DNA of 64,000 nucleotides from Anaerotignum sp. (GCA_020024455.1 JAHHTU010000003.1:62001-126000); one strand, 5' to 3'. Positions 54,261-63,589 are shown, numbered from the stretch's first letter. Notes: generated from the sequence alone by a model not told the origin. Program-made: numbers and translations.

Positions 54261-55518
54261 CTGCGCCACCTCCCAATCTGATAAACTCTGCAAAGAAAGA
54301 CGGATAAGACTTTGCTACCGCTTCTGCTCCCACAATCACGGCTTCTCTGCCCATGACTGCCGCCCCTACTGCCGCAGTCATGACAATGCGATGGTCGTTG
54401 TATGCATCAATATAAATTGTATCATCCTGTCCCTTTGACTCTCCTCCCCAGATAACCATCCCTTCCGGATGTTCTGCAACAGTAACACCAAGCTGCCGCA
54501 AACAGTTTGCCATCGCTGCAATGCGATCACTTTCTTTGATACGCAGCCTGCCCGCATTCACAATTTCTGTTTTGCCTTCTGCCATTGCTGCCACCATACA
54601 TAAAATCGGTGTCAAATCCGGAATTTGTGATACATCAATTTGACAACCATGCAAAGTCCCATGACTGACGGTTACAGATTCCTCTGTCATCTCTACCTTT
54701 GCGCCAAACTGCTGTAGCAACTGCAAAATCTGTTTATCCCCCTGAGCGGAATCCATTTGCAGACCTTTGCAGGTGATGCTTTCCTTCATTGCGCCAGCTG
54801 CCAACCAAAAAGCTGCATTTGACCAATCGCCTTCGGCAGAAATCATATTTGGAGAGCGGTACATTTGTTTGCCCGGTATATGGAAACCATGTTCATTTTC
54901 TTCTATCACGATGCCAAAACGATGCAATGTATGTAACGTCATATCTATATAACCACGGGATTCCATTGTTGTTGTCAATACAATATCGCTATCCTTTTCC
55001 AATATAGGTAGCGCAAAAAGCAAACCTGTAATAAACTGAGAACTGACATTCCCCGGCAGACGATAGGTACCACCCTGCAATTGCCCACTCATCTCCAAGG
55101 GAAGCTGGTGCTTGCTGATATAGCACCCATGATCCGCCAACATCTCTGTCAAAATGCCAATTGGTCTTTCTGGCAGTCTGCCCTGCCCTTCAATCAAAAC
55201 GCTTCTGCCAAGTGCCGCTGCTACCGGAAGCAGAAACCGCAGTGTCGAACCGCTTTCATTACAATCCAATATGGCAATGCTTTCTTGATGCTCTGCAACA
55301 GGCGCTACCCATACATGCTCATTACGCTTTTCTATCTTGGCTCCTAAGCTTTTCAAGCACAATGCAGTTGCTTCGAGATCTGCCGATATTCCCTGCATCG
55401 CAATCTCAGTTGGTGCATCTGCAAGTGCAGCTGCAATCATCAGACGGTGCCCATCTGATTTTGAGGAAATCATATGGACACTGCCTCTCAACTGCCCTCT
55501 TGTGATTTTGATGTTCAT
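54250..55518 (-). CDS. aroA: EPSP synthase
   Basis: A 422-residue 3-phosphoshikimate 1-carboxyvinyltransferase. SKSDGHRLMIAAALADAPTE, NESGSTLRFLLPVAAAL, LPERPIGILTEMLADHGCYI and the C-terminal RIKESDRIAAMANCLRQLGV with DAYNDHRIVMTAAVG are typical. It joins PEP to shikimate-3-phosphate and is the glyphosate target family. The sequence after the lysine differs slightly from class I enzymes (SGSTLRFL kept), and sensitivity cannot be judged by eye. Confidence 0.96.
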   Translation of the reverse strand: MNIKITRGQLRGSVHMISSKSDGHRLMIAAALADAPTEIAMQGISADLEATALCLKSLGAKIEKRNEHVWVAPVAEHQESIAILDCNESGSTLRFLLPVAAALGRSVLIEGQGRLPERPIGILTEMLADHGCYISKHQLPLEMSGQLQGGTYRLPGNVSSQFITGLLFALPILEKDSDIVLTTTMESRGYIDMTLHTLHRFGIVIEENEHGFHIPGKQMYRSPNMISAEGDWSNAAFWLAAGAMKESITCKGLQMDSAQGDKQILQLLQQFGAKVEMTEESVTVSHGTLHGCQIDVSQIPDLTPILCMVAAMAEGKTEIVNAGRLRIKESDRIAAMANCLRQLGVTVAEHPEGMVIWGGESKGQDDTIYIDAYNDHRIVMTAAVGAAVMGREAVIVGAEAVAKSYPSFFAEFIRLGGGADVL

Positions 55519-55530
55519 ATATACTCCCCC

Positions 55531-56586
55531 CTACGACAATGCCAATCTGATCAAATCCGCAACATCTGTCACAGAAATTTTTATCATACTGCATACACCG
55601 ATTTTTTGTGGAAATATAAACGGAATTTCTCCTCCACGTCGTTTTTTATCCATCAATGTGCCTGCTGTAATTTCTTGTGCTGTAAAATTTGTTTGTGTGG
55701 GTAAATTATTTTTTTTGAGTGTATCTGCAATCTGATTGGCAATTCCCACAGGCGCAAGCTGTTTTTGCTCTGCAGCTCTCGCAATCAAATGCAGACCAAT
55801 TGCCACAGCATGTCCATGTGTCATGGTAAAGTTGCTTTTTTGCTCAATGGCATGACCCAATGTATGCCCCAAATTCAACAACTGTCGCTTGCCTGTATCA
55901 AACTCATCTTCTTGTACCATATCCCGTTTCATACAAACACAAGTTTCTATAATTTCTTCCATATCCTCCTGCCAGTTATCTGTACTCATTTTTTCAAATA
56001 AAGCAGCATTTCCCAATATGCCATACTTAATGATCTCTGCCACACCATCTGCAAATGTTGCTTTTGGCAATGTTTTGAGTGTATGGGTATCGCACAATAC
56101 CAAATGTGGCTGGTGGAACGCACCTGCAAGATTTTTTCCATGTTCCAAGTCCACCGCTGTTTTTCCCCCAACAGAAGAATCCACTGCTGCCAAAAGTGTT
56201 GTCGGAATCTGTACAAAACGAATTCCTCTCTGATATACAGCTGCGGCAAAGCCCGCCAAATCGCCAACCACACCCCCACCCAATGCTACAATGATATCCT
56301 CTCTTGTGATTTCCTGTGATGCCAGATATTCCAAAGCATCACTCAAGGTTGCAATGCGTTTGGAAGCTTCCCCCGCTGCAAAAGCAAAGCTACATACAGA
56401 GAATCCTGCTTCCTCCAAAGAAATCCGTACCGTCTTTTCGTAAAGTGGCGCTACAATGTCATCTGTAATGATGGCTGCTTTACAGGGATGGATATATTGT
56501 CCGATTTCCCTCCCTGCATATTTCAGCAAATCCTCTCCTATCAAAACCGGATACGAGGTAGAAGCCTCTACTGTTATCTTTCGCAT
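55531..56586 (-). CDS. aroB: 3-dehydroquinate synthase
   Basis: A 351-residue NAD-dependent, metal-using enzyme. ALGGGVVGDLAGFAAAVYQR, TTLLAAVDSSVGGKTAVDLE and LLNLGHTLGHAIEQKSNFTM, with HGHAVAIGLHLIARAA, are the conserved NAD- and metal-binding segments. It converts DAHP to dehydroquinate. Twelve bases separate it from aroA. Confidence 0.96.
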   Translation of the reverse strand: MRKITVEASTSYPVLIGEDLLKYAGREIGQYIHPCKAAIITDDIVAPLYEKTVRISLEEAGFSVCSFAFAAGEASKRIATLSDALEYLASQEITREDIIVALGGGVVGDLAGFAAAVYQRGIRFVQIPTTLLAAVDSSVGGKTAVDLEHGKNLAGAFHQPHLVLCDTHTLKTLPKATFADGVAEIIKYGILGNAALFEKMSTDNWQEDMEEIIETCVCMKRDMVQEDEFDTGKRQLLNLGHTLGHAIEQKSNFTMTHGHAVAIGLHLIARAAEQKQLAPVGIANQIADTLKKNNLPTQTNFTAQEITAGTLMDKKRRGGEIPFIFPQKIGVCSMIKISVTDVADLIRLALS

Positions 56587-56597
56587 ACAATCACCTC

Positions 56598-57446
56598 TTA
56601 ATCAAATTCTTTGACAGCGTCTACTGCAAGACGTTTTTCCTTGCCTTCACGCAGCATTGCTTGGAGTGTATTTGCGTCTTTGATACGAATTACATGACTA
56701 TATGCCCGCAAACGTTCTACCAGTTCATCAATTTCATCTGCCAGAAAATCTGCATTTTCCAGAAACAACTCTGTCCACATAGTTTCATTGAGCTTGGCAA
56801 CTCTTGTCATATCATGGAAGCTGCCAGCAGAGAACCCTTTGAATTTTGGCGAAAGCTCACTTTTGATATATGCACTGGACACCACATGTGCCAGCTGTGA
56901 CGTATATGCGATCATTTGATCATGTTCTGCATCTGTGGTAATCTGCATACGCACAAAACCAATGCTCTTAAAAAATGCTACCAGCTCATTGACCTGTGCA
57001 ATATCCGTTCCCTGATAAGGTGTCAGAATCATGGTTGCGCCTTCAAATATCCTTTCGTTGGAGTAATTGAAGCCGGAACGTTCAATCCCTGCCATCGGAT
57101 GTGCACCAATGAATAAAAATCCATTCTGTGCAGCCACTTCTTGTACGCCTTGGCATACAATGCGTTTGATCCCTGTGCAGTCAGCCACAATTGCACCCTT
57201 TTTGAAATCTGCTGCATGACGTTTGATATATTCCACAGTATCATGTGGATATAAAGCAATCAATACCATATCGCAGTCCTTTGGATTGCCGTCTATCATA
57301 AATTCATCTACTGCTTCCAACAGCTTTGCACTCAAACGCACAGTTTCGGAAACATCCCAGCCCACAACCGTATGCTCTGTTTTTTTATGAATTGCCTTTG
57401 CCATAGAACCGCCAATCAGCCCCAGACCAACTACACCAACCTTCAT
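56598..57446 (-). CDS. tyrA: Prephenate dehydrogenase
   Basis: A 282-residue NAD-dependent enzyme leading to tyrosine. The Rossmann start VGVVGLGLIGGSMAKAIHKK, FIGAHPMAGIERSGFNYSNE and AYTSQLAHVVSSAYIKSEL are TyrA motifs. No chorismate mutase or ACT domain is attached; the mutase is supplied by pheA in the same operon. It lies 30 bases after aroF. Confidence 0.95.
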   Translation of the reverse strand: MKVGVVGLGLIGGSMAKAIHKKTEHTVVGWDVSETVRLSAKLLEAVDEFMIDGNPKDCDMVLIALYPHDTVEYIKRHAADFKKGAIVADCTGIKRIVCQGVQEVAAQNGFLFIGAHPMAGIERSGFNYSNERIFEGATMILTPYQGTDIAQVNELVAFFKSIGFVRMQITTDAEHDQMIAYTSQLAHVVSSAYIKSELSPKFKGFSAGSFHDMTRVAKLNETMWTELFLENADFLADEIDELVERLRAYSHVIRIKDANTLQAMLREGKEKRLAVDAVKEFD

Positions 57447-57475
57447 TCTGATTCACCTCCGTTTTGTTTCGGCTC

Positions 57476-58486
57476 TTACTCGTATTTACATGCAAAAGGT
57501 CTTAGCTGAAATACCGCCTTTGCAACATCATCAAATGCCTCTGGTGTCAAGGACTGCGCACCGTCACATAGCGCATGTGGCGGATCGTTATGCACTTCAA
57601 TCATCAAGCCATCTGCACCTGCTGCGGTTGCTGCCATTGCCATCGGTTTTACCATATGTGCGTATCCAAGCGCATGGCTGGGGTCAATGATGACGGGAAG
57701 ATGTGTCAATTTCTTCAGTACCGGAATCACAGAAAGATCCAGTGTATTTCTGGTTCTTGTTTCAAATGTACGAATGCCTCTTTCGCACAAAATGACATTT
57801 TCATTGCCACCTGCCATGATATATTCTGCGCTCATCAGCCATTCATCAATGGTATTCGCAAGCCCTCTTTTCAGCAAAATGGGTTTGTTTGTTTTGCCAA
57901 GCTCACGCAGCAAGTCAAAATTTTGCATATTTCTTGCGCCTACCTGAATGAGATCTACATGTTCAAACATAGGCAGATGTGTGATATTCATAATTTCGGA
58001 AACAATGGGCAAACCTGTATGTGCCTTTGCTTCTTCCAGAAGCTCAATGCCTTCTCCCTTGAGTCCTTGGAATGCATAGGGGGAGGTACGAGGCTTGAAT
58101 GCACCGCCACGCAATAAGCCTGCACCGGATTTTTTTACACATTCTGCAACATAGCAGACCTGTTCTCTGGATTCTACAGAGCAGGGGCCTGCAATAATTT
58201 GGAAATTCCCACCACCAATTTTCGTCCCTGCTACATCTACCACAAGTGCTTCTCCGTGGAATTTTCGGTTTGCATTTTTGAATGGTTCCTGTATTCTTCT
58301 TACAGACTCCACAATATCCAAAGATCCCACCAAATCAATATCTATCTTGGAGGTATCCCCTACCAGCCCCACAATGGTATGATTATGTCCCACAGAAACA
58401 TGTGTTTCCAATCCCATACTGTGCAGCCATGCCTTTAAGTTATCCATTTGTTCTGGTTTTGTGTCCTGACGCAATACAACAATCAT
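57476..58486 (-). CDS. aroF: DAHP synthase (3-deoxy-7-phosphoheptulonate synthase), type I beta
   Basis: A 336-residue first enzyme of the shikimate pathway, condensing PEP and erythrose-4-phosphate. Residues 1-70 form the ferredoxin-like (ACT-like) regulatory domain typical of the Thermotoga-type enzyme; the catalytic barrel contains IAGPCSVESREQV, GGAFKPRTSPYAFQGL, VGARNMQNFDLL, KRGLANTIDEWL and DPSHALGYAHMV. AAGGAGGGCTTACAC before the ATG at 58486 gives the normal start; the open frame upstream is the leader region. Its transcription passes through an attenuator-like terminator and a leader peptide gene. Confidence 0.96.
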   Translation of the reverse strand: MIVVLRQDTKPEQMDNLKAWLHSMGLETHVSVGHNHTIVGLVGDTSKIDIDLVGSLDIVESVRRIQEPFKNANRKFHGEALVVDVAGTKIGGGNFQIIAGPCSVESREQVCYVAECVKKSGAGLLRGGAFKPRTSPYAFQGLKGEGIELLEEAKAHTGLPIVSEIMNITHLPMFEHVDLIQVGARNMQNFDLLRELGKTNKPILLKRGLANTIDEWLMSAEYIMAGGNENVILCERGIRTFETRTRNTLDLSVIPVLKKLTHLPVIIDPSHALGYAHMVKPMAMAATAAGADGLMIEVHNDPPHALCDGAQSLTPEAFDDVAKAVFQLRPFACKYE

Positions 58487-58571
58487 GTGTAAGCCCTCCT
58501 TCTTTCTCTGGGTGCATCTATACTCCCCACTGTCTGTACCTGCTTGTCTTTCTTTCAGAAAAAAGAAAAAA

Positions 58572-58600
58572 GACTCCGCAGTGAATTTCACTGCGAAGTC
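58572..58600 (-). terminator. Attenuator hairpin ahead of aroF
   Basis: Minus-strand GACTTCGCAGTG and CACTGCGGAGTC pair fully (one G-U) around AAATT and are followed by TTTTTTC. It is an intrinsic terminator between the promoter and the first structural gene, 85 bases before the aroF start, so it must be conditional for the operon to be expressed. Confidence 0.9.
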
Positions 58601-58665
58601 CCAATATCGTCCTTCTTTCTCCAGAAAAAACATCAAAACAAGCCGTCTTTTCTTTTCAGCAAAAT

Positions 58666-58737
58666 TCACATTGAATCTTTGAAAACACGGTAAAAATAAA
58701 AGTATGCAGTTGCAGAAATCTGTATATTGGTATTCAT
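58666..58737 (-). CDS. Aromatic leader peptide of the aro operon
   Basis: A 23-codon frame starts ATG at 58737, with GTGAGGTTGCATC as ribosome site, and ends TGA at 58666. The middle reads TAC TTT TAT TTT TAC CGT GTT TTC, that is YFYFYRVF at residues 12-19: three Tyr and three Phe within eight codons. It lies 66 bases before an intrinsic terminator and upstream of DAHP synthase. By analogy with trp, phe and his leaders, stalling at Tyr or Phe codons would favour an antiterminator. No known family member was matched, and the antiterminator pairing was not resolved. Confidence 0.75.
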   Translation of the reverse strand: MNTNIQISATAYFYFYRVFKDSM

Positions 58738-58807
58738 GATGCAACCTCACGTATCTCTCATCCATAACAATAAATCAATGATGTTTCTTTTTTCAAAATC
58801 TTGTTTC

Positions 58808-58836
58808 ATACTAACACAAAGCATACAGAATGTAAA
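58808..58836 (-). promoter_or_regulatory. Promoter of the aro operon leader
   Basis: Minus-strand TTTACA (58831-58836), 17-base spacer, TAGTAT (58808-58813). It lies about 70 bases before the leader peptide start. Confidence 0.5.
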
Positions 58837-58865
58837 GCATATTTTTTAAAATAATACATATAAAT

Positions 58866-58899
58866 CCTCCCATGCTGTACAAAAGTACACCATGGGAGG
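58866..58899 (-). terminator. Hairpin downstream of glnS
   Basis: CCTCCCATG and CATGGGAGG with an inner GTAC/GTAC stem. It follows the glnS stop by about 15 bases. The minus-strand tail is only moderately T-rich (ATTTATATGTATTATTTT). Confidence 0.7.
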
Positions 58900-58913
58900 G
58901 TCTTGTATGCAAT

Positions 58914-60593
58914 CTATTTTAGCTTAAAGGAGCTTTTCAGTGGTACAATACGGTTAAATACCAAATGTTCCTCTGTGCTGTTTTTGGTATCCACAATATA
59001 ATATCCGTTACGCATAAACTGATAACGCATACCGGGTTTTGCCCCTGCAATGGATTTTTCAATGATGATATTTTCCTTGACTTCCAAGGAATTGGGGTTC
59101 ATAATCATATCCCCATTTGGATCATCCGGTTGATCCAGCATCATATAATCATACAACCGTGCAGTTGCCTTTACGTTGTCAGATGCACTGACCCAATGCA
59201 GTGTACCTTTGACCTTTCTTCCTTCAAAGCCGCTGCCGCTTCTGGTTTCGGGATCATATGTTGCATGGATTTCTGTTACATTGCCTTCCGCATCCTTTAC
59301 AAAATCTGTACAGGTCACAAAGTATGCACCCTTGAGGCGTACTTCTTTACCGGGGGCCAGACGGAAGAATTTTTTTACAGGTTCTTCCATAAAATCTTCT
59401 CTTTCAATGTATAGTTCTCTTGTAAAAGGAACTACTCTCGTGCCCAGCTCCGGATTTTCCGGATTGTTTTCCAGCTCCATCATTTCTACCTGTCCTTCCG
59501 GATAGTTCGTAATAACCAGCTTCACGGGGTCTAAAATTGCCATCACAACAGGCGCTTTTGCTTTCAAATCATCACGAATACAGTAGTCCAAAAGCCCACT
59601 GTCTACCATACTATTCGCCTTGGAAACACCAATTCTTTCACAAAAATCACGAATAGACTCCGGTGTATACCCTCTGCGTCGCAAACCGGAAATGGTAGGC
59701 ATACGGGGATCATCCCAACCATCTACCAAACCATCTTCTACCAATGCACGCAGTTTTCTTTTGCTCATTACGGTATTTGTCATACCAAGACGTGCAAATT
59801 CAATCTGTCTGGGAGGGTTTTGGGTATATCCTGCTTCTCTTACCACCCAGTCATACAGCGGACGGTGATCTTCAAATTCCATGGTACAAATGGAATGTGT
59901 AATGCCTTCGATGGCGTCCTCCAAGGGATGTGCAAAATCATACATCGGATAAATGCACCAATCTGTACCTGTGGTATGATGTGCAGCATGTGAAATACGA
60001 TAAATGACCGGATCACGCATATTGATGTTTGGAGAAGCCATATCAATTTTTGCACGCAATGTACGAGAACCATCAGGAAATTCTCCGTTTTTCATGCGTT
60101 CAAACAAATCCAGATTTTCTTCTACGCTACGATTGCGGTAAGGGCTTTCCTTACCTGGTGTACTCAATGTACCACGGTATTCACGCATTTGTTCTGCATT
60201 CAAATCACAGACAAATGCCTTTCCTTCCTTTATAAGCTTGATTGCCACTTCATAATATTTTTGGAAATAGGATGATGCATAGTACAAACGATCCTCCCAA
60301 TCAAAGCCCAGCCATTTGACATCCTCTTGTATAGATTCTACGTATTCCACATCTTCCTTTGTGGGATTGGTATCATCAAAACGCAGATTGCATTTTCCGC
60401 CATACAGCTTTGCCAGACCAAAATTCAGACAAATGGATTTTGCATGACCGATATGCAGATAGCCATTTGGTTCAGGTGGGAAACGGGTATGCACTTTATT
60501 CAGTTCCCCCTCCAAATCCGCTTGGATATAGTTATGTATAAAGTTTCCGGTTCCGCCTAAGCCAGTGTTTTCTAAGGTTTTTTCTTCTGCCAT
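58914..60593 (-). CDS. glnS: Glutaminyl-tRNA synthetase
   Basis: A 559-residue class I synthetase. The HIGH motif is in [20 protein letters not shown], the KMSKS motif in [14 protein letters not shown], and [14 protein letters not shown] anticodon-domain blocks follow ([20 protein letters not shown]). The C-terminal beta-barrel anticodon domain is present. Length is normal for bacterial GlnRS. GGAGGAAATCCA before the ATG at 60593 sets the start. Many Gram-positives lack GlnRS and use GatCAB instead, so its presence is of note, though common in some Clostridia. Confidence 0.96.
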   Translation of the reverse strand: MAEEKTLENTGLGGTGNFIHNYIQADLEGELNKVHTRFPPEPNGYLHIGHAKSICLNFGLAKLYGGKCNLRFDDTNPTKEDVEYVESIQEDVKWLGFDWEDRLYYASSYFQKYYEVAIKLIKEGKAFVCDLNAEQMREYRGTLSTPGKESPYRNRSVEENLDLFERMKNGEFPDGSRTLRAKIDMASPNINMRDPVIYRISHAAHHTTGTDWCIYPMYDFAHPLEDAIEGITHSICTMEFEDHRPLYDWVVREAGYTQNPPRQIEFARLGMTNTVMSKRKLRALVEDGLVDGWDDPRMPTISGLRRRGYTPESIRDFCERIGVSKANSMVDSGLLDYCIRDDLKAKAPVVMAILDPVKLVITNYPEGQVEMMELENNPENPELGTRVVPFTRELYIEREDFMEEPVKKFFRLAPGKEVRLKGAYFVTCTDFVKDAEGNVTEIHATYDPETRSGSGFEGRKVKGTLHWVSASDNVKATARLYDYMMLDQPDDPNGDMIMNPNSLEVKENIIIEKSIAGAKPGMRYQFMRNGYYIVDTKNSTEEHLVFNRIVPLKSSFKLK

Positions 60594-60633
60594 TGGATTT
60601 CCTCCTGTTTTTTGAAAAAAAGTTCTTTTGTCC

Positions 60634-60690
60634 TTTATTATAATATAGCATGCCCACAAAGGCAATAAAAATGCATTGTTTTTCCATTTT
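60634..60690 (-). promoter_or_regulatory. glnS promoter
   Basis: On the minus strand TTGCCT, a 17-base spacer and TATAAT lie within this interval, upstream of the glnS ribosome site; the exact end coordinates are approximate. It is back to back with the promoter of the DUF5721 gene. Confidence 0.55.
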
Positions 60691-60711
60691 CTTTCTGAAA
60701 ACGTTCCATGA

Positions 60712-60740
60712 TTGTCAAAAAGCAGAAAAAACAGTATAAT
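60712..60740 (+). promoter_or_regulatory. Promoter of the DUF5721 gene
   Basis: TTGTCA (60712-60717), 17-base spacer, TATAAT (60735-60740) on the plus strand. Confidence 0.7.
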
Positions 60741-60828
60741 CATAATACATCTTTGGAAAAATTATCTATATATATTACAAAACATTGAACAACACCGCAA
60801 TTCCAACAAAAAAAGGAGAACAAAAGAA

Positions 60829-61287
60829 ATGCTTGCTTTTACTGTATTAGATACCAAACGTTTTATGTCCCTGTTGCTCAAGGGAGATGCTTTTGATGAC
60901 TTTCATCTGCGTCAGGCAGAAATCTCTTCCTTTTCACATATCAGCATAGATGGCAAACGAGATCCGGATTACTACGAAGGAGAGGAAACAGAAAAGTGGT
61001 GCAGCTGGGCAGAAATGAAGCATATTTTATTTGAAATCATACGAGGCAAGAAAAAACCCAAAAGCATGAAACTGGTACTTTCCCGTTCATCAGAAGAAGC
61101 CGGAACTTATCCCAACAGCTCTGCTTTGTTTTGGAACCTTCTTTTTCGGGAAAATACATTGCTTTGTACACTTTCCATTGCTCAGACGGTATTTTCATTG
61201 GACAAAACAGATGAAAGTACATGGGAAAATTGGGTTTTTGATTTCTGTCAAAAACATGAAATTGCCATACAAAAAGAAAATCACTAA
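60829..61287 (+). CDS. DUF5721 family protein
   Basis: A 152-residue soluble protein. FTVLDTKRFMSLLLKGDAFD, FHLRQAEISSFSHISIDGKR and WAEMKHILFEIIRGKKKPKS resemble the DUF5721 family of Lachnospiraceae-type genomes. Function unknown. AAAAGGAGAACAAAAGAA before the ATG at 60829 sets the start. It is transcribed divergently from glnS and ends 6 bases before the CIRCE element of htpG. Confidence 0.75.
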   Translation: MLAFTVLDTKRFMSLLLKGDAFDDFHLRQAEISSFSHISIDGKRDPDYYEGEETEKWCSWAEMKHILFEIIRGKKKPKSMKLVLSRSSEEAGTYPNSSALFWNLLFRENTLLCTLSIAQTVFSLDKTDESTWENWVFDFCQKHEIAIQKENH

Positions 61288-61293
61288 GAATTG

Positions 61294-61320
61294 TTAGCAC
61301 TCATTTTATATGAGTGCTAA
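61294..61320. promoter_or_regulatory. CIRCE element (HrcA operator) upstream of htpG
   Basis: TTAGCACTC, nine bases, GAGTGCTAA: a perfect match to the HrcA operator consensus. A near half-site GGGTGCTAA (8 of 9) lies further on at 61344-61352, over the -10 region. HrcA repression and heat induction follow from established knowledge. Confidence 0.95.
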
Positions 61321-61327
61321 TTTTTTC

Positions 61328-61355
61328 TTGACTTTTTATATTTGGGTGCTAAAAT
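61328..61355 (+). promoter_or_regulatory. htpG promoter
   Basis: TTGACT (61328-61333), 16-base spacer, TAAAAT (61350-61355). It lies just downstream of CIRCE. Confidence 0.6.
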
Positions 61356-61450
61356 ATTCTTTGTAAAGCAAAAGAAACGCATGCATATACCTATGCGTTT
61401 TTCATCTATGTGTGTACGCAAATTGATACAAATATAGGAGGTTGACACAA

Positions 61451-63538
61451 ATGAACGAAACCGGTAATCTTTCCATAAATAGTGAGAATTTTCTACCAAT
61501 CATCAAAAAATGGTTATATACCGATCAGGATATTTTCATTCGTGAATTGGTATCCAACGCTTGTGATGCGGTGACAAAACTGAAAAAATTGATGCTGATG
61601 GGGGAAGCAGATCATATTCCTTCTGATGAAACATTTTCTGTGCGTGTCGTTTTGAATCGGGACGAAAAAACAATACAAATCATTGACAACGGCATTGGTA
61701 TGACCGATGAAGAAATCAAAAAATATATCAATCAGATTGCATTTTCTGGTGCAACCGATTTTCTTGCAAAATATGAAGAAAAGACAGAAGAAGGCAACGA
61801 AATCATCGGGCATTTTGGTCTTGGCTTCTACTCTGCATTTATGGTTGCAGAACGTGTGGAAATTGATACCCTCTCCTTCCTGCAAGGTGCTGCTGCCGCA
61901 AAATGGAGCTGTGATGACGGCATTGATTATGAAATTACAAATGGTACCCGCACAGAACGTGGTACCACCATCACATTGTTTTTGAGCAAAGATGGTGAAG
62001 CATTCATGGATGAGGGTAAGCTGTATGCTGCACTGAATAAATACTGCGCATTTATGCCGGTACCCATTTATGTAGATATTGTAAGCAAAGAAGACGACGC
62101 AGCCGAGGCTGAAAAAGCAGAAGAAACCGAAGCGCCCAAGGATAACACCATTCATATTTCCGAAGAAGAAGCAAAAAATCTGACAAAAGAAGATCTGATG
62201 GAAAAAGTGCAAAAGCACAAAGAGCAAAAGATTGAGGCACAACCCGAAGAAGCTTCTGCCAACACAGAACAAGAAGAACCAGAAAATCAGGAAGAACAAA
62301 AACCCCTCAATGACCCCTGCCCTCTTTGGCTCAAACAGCCCAAGGACTGTACAGATGAGGAGTACAAGGAATTTTATCATAAGGTATTCTTTGATATGAA
62401 TGATCCGCTGTTCTGGATTCATTTGAACATGGATTATCCTTTCCGCCTAAAAGGGATTCTGTATTTCCCGAAATTGGTAGAGCAAATGGATGTTGTGGAA
62501 GGACAGATCAAGTTGTACTCCAATCAGGTATATATTGCAGATAATATCAAAGAAGTTGTCCCTGAATTTTTGCTGTTGCTCAAGGGTGTATTGGACTGCC
62601 CCGACATGCCTCTGAACGTATCCAGAAGCGCTCTGCAAAACGATGGCTATGTAGAAAAAATGAACAGCTATATTACCAAAAAAGTAGCAGATAAGCTCAA
62701 TCAGCTCTTCAAAGCAGATCGTAGTGTTTATGAAAGCTTCTGGGATGATATTGGTATGTTCTTCAAGTATGGCTGCATGCGTGAAGAAAAGCTGTATGAC
62801 AAAATCAAGGATTCCCTGCTTTTGAAAACAACAGATGGCGTATACGAAACCATACAGGAATATTTGGATAAAAACAAAGAAAAGCATGAAAACAAGATTT
62901 TCTTCGTAACAGACGAAGCACAACAGGCACAGTATATCCGTATGTTCAAGGAACAGGGACTGGAAGCCGCAATACTTACCACACCTGTGGATAAGCCATT
63001 CGTATCCTTCTTGGAATACAAAAACCCCGGCGTGAAGGTTCAGCGGATCGATGCCGATATCTCAGATACATTGCAGGAAAAATCCGAAGGCGAAGAAAGT
63101 GAAGCCAAAAAACAGGCAGATGCATATGCAAATACAAAAATGGAAACCATGTTCCGTGATGTACTGCAAAACGAAAACCTGAAAGTAAAAACAGAAGCGC
63201 TCAAAATACAGAGTGTTCCTGCAATGATATTGCTCAGTGAAGAAAGCCGTCGTATGATGGAAATGATGGAAGCTTATGGAAACAACGAAATGTACAAAGC
63301 AATGTTTGCACAGGTAAAACCGGATGAAACACTGGTACTGAACAAGACAAATCCTTTGATACAGTTCTTATCCGATGCCACAGAGGAGGAAGATAAAAAA
63401 GAGGATCGTGATTTGATTTGCCACCAGGTATATGATTTGGCACTGATGAGCCATAGAAGTCTGACCAGTGAGGAAATGACAACTTTCATTGACCGTAGCA
63501 ACCGTATTTTGGAAAAATTGGCTGCATTGGAAAAATAA
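61451..63538 (+). CDS. htpG: Hsp90-family chaperone HtpG
   Basis: A 695-residue chaperone. The N-terminal GHKL ATPase has RELVSNACDAVTKLKKL, DNGIGMTDEEIKKYI and GHFGLGFYSAFMVA. Residues about 213-285 form a strongly charged linker (EDDAAEAEKAEETEAPKD, later NTEQEEPENQEEQKPLND) before the middle domain at PLWLKQPKDCTDEEYKEFYH. The C-terminal dimerisation domain follows. Most bacterial HtpG proteins lack such a linker, which is a feature of eukaryotic Hsp90. GGAGGTTGACACAA before the ATG at 61451 sets the start. Expression is probably heat-induced through HrcA. Confidence 0.96.
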   Translation: MNETGNLSINSENFLPIIKKWLYTDQDIFIRELVSNACDAVTKLKKLMLMGEADHIPSDETFSVRVVLNRDEKTIQIIDNGIGMTDEEIKKYINQIAFSGATDFLAKYEEKTEEGNEIIGHFGLGFYSAFMVAERVEIDTLSFLQGAAAAKWSCDDGIDYEITNGTRTERGTTITLFLSKDGEAFMDEGKLYAALNKYCAFMPVPIYVDIVSKEDDAAEAEKAEETEAPKDNTIHISEEEAKNLTKEDLMEKVQKHKEQKIEAQPEEASANTEQEEPENQEEQKPLNDPCPLWLKQPKDCTDEEYKEFYHKVFFDMNDPLFWIHLNMDYPFRLKGILYFPKLVEQMDVVEGQIKLYSNQVYIADNIKEVVPEFLLLLKGVLDCPDMPLNVSRSALQNDGYVEKMNSYITKKVADKLNQLFKADRSVYESFWDDIGMFFKYGCMREEKLYDKIKDSLLLKTTDGVYETIQEYLDKNKEKHENKIFFVTDEAQQAQYIRMFKEQGLEAAILTTPVDKPFVSFLEYKNPGVKVQRIDADISDTLQEKSEGEESEAKKQADAYANTKMETMFRDVLQNENLKVKTEALKIQSVPAMILLSEESRRMMEMMEAYGNNEMYKAMFAQVKPDETLVLNKTNPLIQFLSDATEEEDKKEDRDLICHQVYDLALMSHRSLTSEEMTTFIDRSNRILEKLAALEK

Positions 63539-63550
63539 TCAAAGAAATTG

Positions 63551-63579
63551 GGCTGTTGACTTTGTCAACAGCCTTTTTT
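63551..63579 (+). terminator. Terminator of htpG
   Basis: GGCTGTTGAC and GTCAACAGCC form perfect 10-bp arms around TTT, followed by six T, 12 bases after the htpG stop. Confidence 0.93.
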
Positions 63580-63589
63580 GGTATATCCA

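Noticed and set aside
58487..58765. N-terminal extension of DAHP synthase to 58765
   Set aside because: It would read through the attenuator hairpin and leader; the family start and a strong ribosome site are at 58486.
61514..62422. Minus-strand open frame of 302 codons
   Set aside because: Antisense to htpG, very rich in Phe and Cys as expected from reversed Glu/Lys codons, with no ribosome site.
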